Assembly (NCBI GenBank): GCA_018066065.1
Contig: JAGHSC010000072.1
Location: 1-34,833, forward strand
Reading direction: 5' to 3'
Length of the DNA: 34,833 bases
DNA from: Candidatus Cryptobacteroides faecihippi
GTDB taxonomy: Bacteria > Bacteroidota > Bacteroidia > Bacteroidales > UBA932
The notes under the pieces are model-generated. The model worked only from the letters and a program-made list of their open reading frames with translations. It searched no databases and was not told where the DNA came from. The position numbers and the translations under genes were made by a program. Below, piece by piece: positions 16,148 through 22,348 of the stretch. Within the stretch, counting starts at the first letter, position 1. Each line of letters starts with the position of its first letter.

Positions 16148-17401
16148 ATGAAAATTCTGGTCATCAATTGCGGAAGTTCCTCTATCAAGTACCAGCTGCT
16201 TGATATGCGCAGCGAGCAGGACTATAGCCTCCTCGCAAAAGGAAACCTTGAAAAGATTGCATTGCCTGACAGCAAGATAACCCACAAGCCAACCGGCAAG
16301 GAGCCTTATGTCAACGTCAGCCCTGTCGCTGACCACACCGAAGGCATGAAGGTTGTCCTCGCAGCCCTCACAGACCCTGTCTGCGGCGTGATCTCCAGCT
16401 TCGATGAGATCGACGCAGTAGGTCACCGTATCGTGCAGGGTGCCGATTTCTTCAATGGACCTGCCCTCATCGACGAGGACGTCATGGAGAAGATCGGAAT
16501 CTGCTGCGACTATGCACCTCTCCACAATCCGGCTCACATCCTTGGTATCCGTGCAATGCAGGCAGTCCTTCCTGAGGTACCTCAGGTCGCTGTCTTCGAC
16601 ACTGCATTCCATCAGACAATGGCGCCGGAAGTCTACATGTACGCACTTCCTTACGAGTACTACGAGAAGTACCGTGTCCGCCGCTACGGTGCTCACGGAA
16701 CATCACACAAGTACGTAAGCCAGAGGGCTATCCAGTTCGCAGGCCTCGATCCTGAGAACAGCAGGATCATCACCTGCCACATTGGTAACGGAAGCTCCGT
16801 CACCGCAGTGAAGAACGGCAAGTGCTTCGACACCTCCATGGGATTCACCCCGCTCGAGGGCATGATCATGGGTACCCGCTGCGGAAACATCGACGCAAGC
16901 CTTGTCCCTTACATCATGAAGAAGGAGAACATGACTCCTGACGAGGCAACCGCAATGATGAACAAGAAGTCCGGTTTCCAGGGCCTCTCAGGCAAGACTT
17001 CCGACATGCGTGACGTCCTTGGCTTCGCTGCCGAGGGTGACGAAAGAAGCCAGCTTGTCGTCAACAAGCTCATCCTTGACATCACCAAGCTCATCGGCCA
17101 GTACATCGCCGAGATGGGTGGCGTCGACCTCATCGTCTTCACCGCCGGCATCGCCGAGAACAACCCTTGGCTCCCTGTCAACATCTGCGAGCACTTCAAG
17201 TACATGGGTCTCAAGATGGCATGGGAGATGGAGAACAAGAGCGGTGTTCCTTTCTACAAGGAGTGCCAGGCTTCGGTCAAGGCTCACGCTGTGAGCGACG
17301 AGGCTTACATCTCTGCTCCTGATTCAGCAGTAAAGGTTGCGATGATCCCTACCAACGAGGAGCTCATGATCGCGATCGACACCATGAATCTTACAAAGTA
17401 G
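16148..17401 (+). CDS. ackA: Acetate kinase
   Basis: The 417-residue protein opens with the ASKHA-fold phosphate loop M-K-I-L-V-I-N-C-G-S-S-S-I-K-Y. It contains YGAHGTSHKYV (about 180-190), CHIGNGSSVTAVKNGK (about 211-226), MGFTPLEGMIMGTRCGNID and FTAGIAENN, all canonical for acetate kinase. It transfers phosphate from acetyl phosphate to ADP, giving acetate and ATP in fermentation. Length is slightly above the usual 400. Its usual partner, phosphotransacetylase (pta), is not adjacent: the gene is monocistronic, with its own promoter and a strong terminator. Confidence 0.95.
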   Translation: MKILVINCGSSSIKYQLLDMRSEQDYSLLAKGNLEKIALPDSKITHKPTGKEPYVNVSPVADHTEGMKVVLAALTDPVCGVISSFDEIDAVGHRIVQGADFFNGPALIDEDVMEKIGICCDYAPLHNPAHILGIRAMQAVLPEVPQVAVFDTAFHQTMAPEVYMYALPYEYYEKYRVRRYGAHGTSHKYVSQRAIQFAGLDPENSRIITCHIGNGSSVTAVKNGKCFDTSMGFTPLEGMIMGTRCGNIDASLVPYIMKKENMTPDEATAMMNKKSGFQGLSGKTSDMRDVLGFAAEGDERSQLVVNKLILDITKLIGQYIAEMGGVDLIVFTAGIAENNPWLPVNICEHFKYMGLKMAWEMENKSGVPFYKECQASVKAHAVSDEAYISAPDSAVKVAMIPTNEELMIAIDTMNLTK

Positions 17402-17422
17402 TCCCTTTGGGACAAGATACTG

Positions 17423-17453
17423 ACCCGTCTCCTTCCCGGGAGGCGGGTTTTTT
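17423..17453 (+). terminator. Rho-independent terminator of ackA
   Basis: ACCCGTCTCC pairs with GGAGGCGGGT over ten base pairs (one T-G wobble) around a six-base loop, 17423-17448, followed by a run of T to 17453. Confidence 0.9.
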
Positions 17454-17455
17454 AT

Positions 17456-17463
17456 TATATTTG
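17456..17463 (+). promoter_or_regulatory. -7 promoter element TATATTTG before the GH43 fusion gene
   Basis: A perfect TAnnTTTG match begins three bases after the ackA terminator and ends six bases before the ATG at 17470. The -33 region would fall within the terminator stem and shows no TTTG. Confidence 0.5.
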
Positions 17464-17469
17464 CGGAAT

Positions 17470-19740
17470 ATGAAGACACTCAAGACCATAGCCATCATGC
17501 TGGCAGTGATTGCTGCGGCATCATGCAACTCATCCAAGCTCAGTGCGTGCCGTCCGGGGGAGATCTGGCCGGACAACAATGGCATCCACATCAATGCCCA
17601 CGGAGGAGGCATTCTTGTCGAAGGTGACACCTACTACTGGTACGGTGAGCACAAGATCGAAGGGACTGCCGGCAATGTCGCCCATGTCGGCGTGCATGTC
17701 TATTCCTCCAAGGATCTTTACAACTGGAAGGACGAGGGAATCGCCCTTGCGGTCACCCATGATGAGGATTCCGACATCCGCGAAGGCATGGTCATCGAGA
17801 GGCCGAAGGTCATCCACAATGCCAGGACAGGAAAGTATGTGATGTGGTTCCATCTCGAGAGGGACCCTCAGTACCTTGACGGACGTACCGGAATCGCCGT
17901 TGCAGACAGCCCTGTGGGCCCTTTCACCTACATCCGCTGCACGAGAGCCACTCCGAAGTCCTGGCCTGACAACGTCCAGGATTTCCACAAGGGACCTGTT
18001 GCAGAGGGCCTTCAGGACGTCACCAACCTTTCCGAGGGCCAGCATCCCGACGAGGTCAACACCCTCGGCAGGGACTTCGAGATCGGGCAGCACAGTCGCG
18101 ATATGACCCTCTTCGTGGACGATGACGGAAAGGCCTACCACATCTGCTCTTCAGAGTCCAACAGCACATTGCACATCAATGAGCTCACCGACGACTACCT
18201 TGACTTCACGGGCCGCTACATCCGCATCTTCTCAGGCTGCAAGCTTGAGGCTCCGGCAATATTCAAGCACGACGGGCGCTACTACATGATGATGTCCGGC
18301 TGCACCGGCTGGGCTCCGAATCCAGGCCACTCTGCATCGGCTCCTTCGATCTGGGGCCCTTGGGAGGAGATGGGCAACCCTTGCGTCGGTCCGGGAAAGG
18401 AGACAACCTTCGACTCGCAGAGCACCTATTTCATCACCCTGCCGGACGGCCGCGTGATCTACATGGGTGACAGGTGGTGTCCGGAGAATGCGATCGACGG
18501 CCGCTACATCTGGCTGCCGGTCGAGTTCAACGAGGATGGAACCTATTCCCTCCGCTGGCGCGACGAGTGGTCGCTCGACGGCAAGGCTGGCACGAAGCCA
18601 CTCTCCGACGCACATGAATATTCAAACCCTTGCGGGGGAGACTTCCCGATCATGGCGTGGTTCACGCTTCATGGACAGCATCTCGCTGCAAGGCATATCC
18701 CATTACTTGAAGAGGCAGGTTTCAACCTTGCCTTTTCATTTCTCAGCGACATGGCAGAGGTGGACAGCGTCCTGGCCGCCGCAGAGGGCAGCAAGGTCGG
18801 GATCATCGCAAGCTGCAAGGAGCTTGCAAGACGTCCGGAGGAGGCTGTAAGGCATCTGATGGGCAGTCCTGCCGTCGCAGGTTACTTCCTCAGGGATGAG
18901 CCTGGTGCAGATGATTTCGCTGACCTCCATGAGTGGGCCGAAAGGATCAGGACAGTCGATGACAGCAGGATGCTCTATCTCAACCTGCACCCTACCTATG
19001 CTCCTGATGGCTACCTCAATGTGGACACCTATGAGGAATATGTTCGCCGTTTCTGTGATGAGGTTCCTCTCGGGTGGATGTCATTCGACCACTATCCGGT
19101 GCTTGACAGCGGCATCAGGCCTGATTTCTACCACAATCTTGAGGTAGTCAGCAGCAATGCCAGGCGCAAGGGAATCCCGTTCTGGGCCTTCGTGCTTTCC
19201 ACAGCCCACGGGCAGTATCCGATCGCAACCTACGAGTCCATGAGCCTCCAGGCCTACACGGACCTGGCCTATGGCGCGCAGGGCATCGAGTACTTCACCT
19301 TCCAGCCGGGCCAGCTGAGGTCGCTGAGCTTCCATCATGCTCCGATCGAGGCTGACGGGTCAAAGACTCCAACCTTCGACCTGGTCAAGAGGCTGAATTC
19401 CGAGATCCAGGCGCTCACGCCTGTCTTCCTCGGTGCAGAGGTGGATGATGTCTCGCATCTTGGTGAGCTTCCGAAGGGAACCCATGCACTCGCAGGCCTT
19501 CCTCAGGAGGTAAAGGCCATTTCCGGCGAGGGTGTCCTCGTCTCTCAGTTCCACAATGGTGAAAGGCGCTACCTGATGGTTGTCAGCCGCAGTCTTGATG
19601 CCTCTCAGGAGGTCAGCATCGACTTCCAGTCCTCAGGCGTCAGCCGCATACTTCCAGGGGAAGCTCCCCAGGCTCAGGCCTCCGGTGTCCACACCGAGAC
19701 CCTCACACCCGGAGGCATGCTTCTCTACTGCCTGGATTAA
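17470..19740 (+). CDS. GH43 (exo-beta-1,3-galactanase-like) fused to an unassigned TIM-barrel domain, lipoprotein
   Basis: The 756-residue protein has a lipoprotein signal (Cys19 in AAASC). Residues about 30-380 form a GH43 five-bladed propeller of the subfamily 24/34 type: INAHGGGILVEGDTYYWYGEH, VIERPKVIHN, SSESNSTLHINEL and DSQSTYF. As in the known beta-1,3-galactanases of that group, the usual Asp base is replaced, and Glu in E-R-P-K-V and Gln in S-Q-S-T look like the functional residues. From about residue 392 a second domain starts (FPIMAWFTLHGQHLAARHIPLLEEAGFN). It is a (beta/alpha)8 barrel with GYFLRDEPGADDF, a typical acid/base 'R-D-E-P' strand, and a C-terminal beta-sandwich. I cannot assign this domain to a numbered family. 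An exact TGAATATTCA lies at the domain junction. Confidence 0.83.
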   Translation: MKTLKTIAIMLAVIAAASCNSSKLSACRPGEIWPDNNGIHINAHGGGILVEGDTYYWYGEHKIEGTAGNVAHVGVHVYSSKDLYNWKDEGIALAVTHDEDSDIREGMVIERPKVIHNARTGKYVMWFHLERDPQYLDGRTGIAVADSPVGPFTYIRCTRATPKSWPDNVQDFHKGPVAEGLQDVTNLSEGQHPDEVNTLGRDFEIGQHSRDMTLFVDDDGKAYHICSSESNSTLHINELTDDYLDFTGRYIRIFSGCKLEAPAIFKHDGRYYMMMSGCTGWAPNPGHSASAPSIWGPWEEMGNPCVGPGKETTFDSQSTYFITLPDGRVIYMGDRWCPENAIDGRYIWLPVEFNEDGTYSLRWRDEWSLDGKAGTKPLSDAHEYSNPCGGDFPIMAWFTLHGQHLAARHIPLLEEAGFNLAFSFLSDMAEVDSVLAAAEGSKVGIIASCKELARRPEEAVRHLMGSPAVAGYFLRDEPGADDFADLHEWAERIRTVDDSRMLYLNLHPTYAPDGYLNVDTYEEYVRRFCDEVPLGWMSFDHYPVLDSGIRPDFYHNLEVVSSNARRKGIPFWAFVLSTAHGQYPIATYESMSLQAYTDLAYGAQGIEYFTFQPGQLRSLSFHHAPIEADGSKTPTFDLVKRLNSEIQALTPVFLGAEVDDVSHLGELPKGTHALAGLPQEVKAISGEGVLVSQFHNGERRYLMVVSRSLDASQEVSIDFQSSGVSRILPGEAPQAQASGVHTETLTPGGMLLYCLD

Positions 19741-19754
19741 TCGGGCAGGGTTGA

Positions 19755-20192
19755 TTATTCTGCAGGGACAACGAACGACTTCTCCTCGCCGAGGATGTAC
19801 TTGTCGGTGCCATCACCGAAGATCCTGACGTATGCCCTGTAGTAGCAGGTCCCGCCGGCAGCGATGTAGTAACGCTTGACTCCGGTGTCCATGTAGTTCT
19901 TCACGTCTTTGCTGAGCTTGGTCTTTCCCTTGCTCAAAGTGACGGTAGCGCTCGACAGGATATACTGCTTCTCGGAAACATTCGGCTTGGAGGAGAAGAA
20001 GACACCACCATCGGCAACGTAGGCCGTGCTTCCCTCGTACTCGACTTCTCCATTGAGGGTAAAACCATCCAGGCTGATGTTTGTTGCTTCCTTTGTGATG
20101 GCCTTTGCACTTGGCACAGGATCTTCCAGTGTCAGACATGATGTTGCAGCGATGAGGACAAGCACAGCTGCGATGAATCTCAGATACTTCAT
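19755..20192 (-). CDS. Small predicted lipoprotein of unknown function
   Basis: The 145-residue protein has a lipoprotein signal (LVLIAATSC, Cys19) and a single beta-rich domain. GFTLNGEVEYEGS, YVADGGVFFSS and CYYRAYVRIFGDG suggest a fibronectin type III-like fold, as seen in surface lipoproteins of Bacteroidota. I recognise no specific family. It is convergent with the GH43 fusion gene (14 bases apart) and lies downstream of the tRNA-Arg gene and its terminator. No clear -7 box was found upstream. Confidence 0.7.
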   Translation of the reverse strand: MKYLRFIAAVLVLIAATSCLTLEDPVPSAKAITKEATNISLDGFTLNGEVEYEGSTAYVADGGVFFSSKPNVSEKQYILSSATVTLSKGKTKLSKDVKNYMDTGVKRYYIAAGGTCYYRAYVRIFGDGTDKYILGEEKSFVVPAE

Positions 20193-20216
20193 TCGTTTGT
20201 TTTTGATTAGATAAAG

Positions 20217-20260
20217 AACAATCCTTAACCAGCTGACGGTCAGCTAATTAAGGATTGTTT
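20217..20260 (-). terminator. Hairpin terminator after tRNA-Arg
   Basis: AACAATCCTTAA (20217-20228) and TTAAGGATTGTT (20248-20259) form a perfect 12-bp stem. A second inner hairpin AGCTG/CAGCT sits within the loop. It starts five bases from the tRNA 3' end and is followed on the minus strand by a short T-rich stretch. Confidence 0.75.
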
Positions 20261-20264
20261 TGTG

Positions 20265-20338
20265 TAGTCCCGTAGGGATTCGAACCCTAGACCCACAGAT
20301 TAGAAATCTGTTGCTCTATCCAGCTGAGCTACGGAACC
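20265..20338 (-). tRNA. tRNA-Arg (anticodon TCT)
   Basis: The minus strand folds into a complete 74-base cloverleaf. The acceptor strand GGTTCCG pairs with CGGGACT (two G-U pairs). The D arm is AGCTCAGCTGGATAGAGC. The anticodon stem ACAGA/TCTGT encloses loop TTTCTAA with anticodon TCT, and the T arm contains GGTTCGAATCC. The CCA end is not encoded. It reads AGA codons, which are rare-to-moderate in the genes here. A consensus promoter lies 30 bases upstream. Confidence 0.95.
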
Positions 20339-20343
20339 ATGCC

Positions 20344-20363
20344 CCGCGGAATTTCAGCCGCGG
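20344..20363 (-). other. GC-rich hairpin in the tRNA-Arg 5' leader
   Basis: CCGCGG (20344-20349) and CCGCGG (20358-20363) are self-complementary and form a 6-bp stem with an eight-base loop, five bases before the mature tRNA 5' end. Confidence 0.5.
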
Positions 20364-20367
20364 ACTG

Positions 20368-20397
20368 CAAAGATAAGTAAAATCCTTGGAAAACAAA
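20368..20397 (-). promoter_or_regulatory. Promoter of tRNA-Arg
   Basis: The minus strand reads TTTG (20394-20397), 18 bases, TATCTTTG (20368-20375): a near-ideal Bacteroidota vegetative promoter. Confidence 0.75.
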
Positions 20398-20425
20398 GAA
20401 TTCTCACTCTTTGAATCAATGAATA

Positions 20426-22324
20426 TTACTGTTTGTGGAACTTGTAGCGATAGCGGAAGCGTCCGTCAGGTGCGGAGTCGCCATCTCTCATGCAAGTCTG
20501 GATGTCACCGTCACCGGCAGCATTGTCAATCCACTTGAAGTCGATTGTGAAGCTGTCTGCCGAAGTGATTCCAAGGCTGGCGAGAGGGACTGCAATCTCG
20601 ATCTCGTTGCCTGCAACCTTGTACTTGACATTGCCGGCCTTCTCCCAGCTCCATCCGCCCTTGGACTTCTCGAGGACAGCATCGGATGCGCTCGGAGCGG
20701 TCCTGTTGATTGCATAGTCGAAGCCTTCCCATGAAGTCTTGCCGTCAACATGCAGGAAGAGCTGCATCCACTGAGGATCGTTGCTGGCAGTGATGTCAGC
20801 CTTGGTCTTCGCGTAGAAGTAGACATTGGTGCCGTCGTTTGCAACCTTGCAGAGGACAAAGTCATTGCGTCCGGTGTTGTTGGTGTAGGTACCGACCCTT
20901 CCGTAGCCGAAATGGCTGCGGTGGGTAACGTCTCCCTTGTAGTCTCCGTACATTGCCTCGACAGAGCTCCAGTCGCTGAATGAACCATCGACACTGATGC
21001 TGTTGGTCGTGGTGAAGGTCGGGAGACCGAGGGATCCCTTGAACTTCCTCACGAAGTCGACGAGCATGTAGTAGTAGTTGTCACCGAAGTCGCCGTTGAG
21101 AGGCTCGATGTCGCGGCTGTACTCATGGTTGTACTGGTCAACGAAATAGGTGTCACCCTTCTTGACAAGACCCCTTCCGAGGAAGTTGCACTCGCCACCG
21201 TTGGCGTACTGCCTCTGGGCGGTCCACTCATTCCAGCCGGTGAAGAACATCATGGTAGGGTCAAGCTTCATTGCCTGCTCGAACTGGGACTTGAAGAAGA
21301 GACCCTTGCCGGACTGGAATGTCGAAGGCTGGCTCTGAGACTTGGCGTTGTAGCTTCTACCGATGTTTGAGGAAGGATGTGTTGCAGGAAGGACAGAGAC
21401 GAACTCGTTCTTTCCGTTGTGGATACCTGCCTGCTGAGGATAGAGTCCTCCCCATGGCCACTTGTCCACTCCGTCTCCGAACCATGTGTCGACATTAGGC
21501 TGGTTCCAAAGGAACCATGACTGGCGGAACTGGAAGAAATCCAGGATCTCAGGATCGGTGATGGCGCTCTTGTCCGCAAGGATGAGAGGCTTGTAGATCC
21601 ACTGGTACCACAAGTCCTTGTACTCTCCCTTCTTGTAGATTTCGTTGTAGAGAGTAGTCACCATGGCCTTTGTGTTCGCATTGCAGAGGAAGGCGAACTG
21701 AGGAGTAGGAGTGCCTTCGGATCTCATTGATGCGAAAGTCTGAAAGAGCTTCCTGGCAACAGGCAGGTAGTGGAATCCATTGGTCACATCGAAGAAGATG
21801 GCATCCACTCCGGCGTCGACGAGCATCTGAGCGTGCTTGCGGATGACCCAATCATCATTCGAGACGTAGTAGCCCAGCATTGGCTCGCCCCAATGATGCA
21901 TTGCACCGAACTCTCCGTAGGCCGGATTGGTAGGGTTGTCTGCGAGAAGCTTCTCAATGTCATAAGGGCTGCCCACATCACTTGAGGATGGCACCATGAC
22001 ATCATTCTGATTGGCAATATGGTCGTAGCCATGGCATCCATGCCAGAGGAAGTAGAAGATTGAAACTTGCTTCTTCTCTCTTCCGCCTGCACCCTGATAG
22101 CCTGAATTGTCAGGATCGATGGTGTTGCCCTGTCCATCGATGGCAATCCAGGTGAAAGGATTGACCTTTTCGCTTACTTCGTAGACGCCTCTCTTGTCAG
22201 GCTTCACGATCTCGCCGGAAGGTTTGTCCGGCTCTTCAGGCTCGGTCTCGCCCTTGTTGGAACATGATGCAGCCATCATGCCAGCGAGCAGGACCGAGGC
22301 CAGTGTGAGTAGATTCTTTTTCAT
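20426..22324 (-). CDS. WbsX/GH99-like lipoprotein with C-terminal CBM9-like domain
   Basis: The 632-residue protein has a lipoprotein signal (GMMAASC, Cys21) and an acidic-proline linker (ETEPEEPDKPSGE). The following barrel (about 60-435) has IFYFLWHG, W-V-I-R-K-H-A-Q-M-L-V-D-A-G-V-D-A-I-F-F-D and F-F-T-G-W-N-E-W-T, the arrangement of the GH71/GH99/WbsX-like clan. Residues about 445-632 form a CBM9-like beta-sandwich starting S-V-D-G-S-F-S-D-W, the same entry motif as the CBM9-like protein at the left end. The substrate is unknown. It lies 24 bases downstream of the 959-aa gene and is probably its operon partner. It differs from the shorter relative at 10502-11674 by the added binding domain. 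Confidence 0.8.
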   Translation of the reverse strand: MKKNLLTLASVLLAGMMAASCSNKGETEPEEPDKPSGEIVKPDKRGVYEVSEKVNPFTWIAIDGQGNTIDPDNSGYQGAGGREKKQVSIFYFLWHGCHGYDHIANQNDVMVPSSSDVGSPYDIEKLLADNPTNPAYGEFGAMHHWGEPMLGYYVSNDDWVIRKHAQMLVDAGVDAIFFDVTNGFHYLPVARKLFQTFASMRSEGTPTPQFAFLCNANTKAMVTTLYNEIYKKGEYKDLWYQWIYKPLILADKSAITDPEILDFFQFRQSWFLWNQPNVDTWFGDGVDKWPWGGLYPQQAGIHNGKNEFVSVLPATHPSSNIGRSYNAKSQSQPSTFQSGKGLFFKSQFEQAMKLDPTMMFFTGWNEWTAQRQYANGGECNFLGRGLVKKGDTYFVDQYNHEYSRDIEPLNGDFGDNYYYMLVDFVRKFKGSLGLPTFTTTNSISVDGSFSDWSSVEAMYGDYKGDVTHRSHFGYGRVGTYTNNTGRNDFVLCKVANDGTNVYFYAKTKADITASNDPQWMQLFLHVDGKTSWEGFDYAINRTAPSASDAVLEKSKGGWSWEKAGNVKYKVAGNEIEIAVPLASLGITSADSFTIDFKWIDNAAGDGDIQTCMRDGDSAPDGRFRYRYKFHKQ

Positions 22325-22348
22325 CGTATGATCTTGATTTGTCTTCTG

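Noticed and set aside
18600..18660. GH43-barrel fusion as an assembly or frameshift artefact
   Set aside because: The frame is continuous across the junction with normal codon use on both sides and a plausible domain boundary, so I treat it as real while noting the palindrome at the junction.
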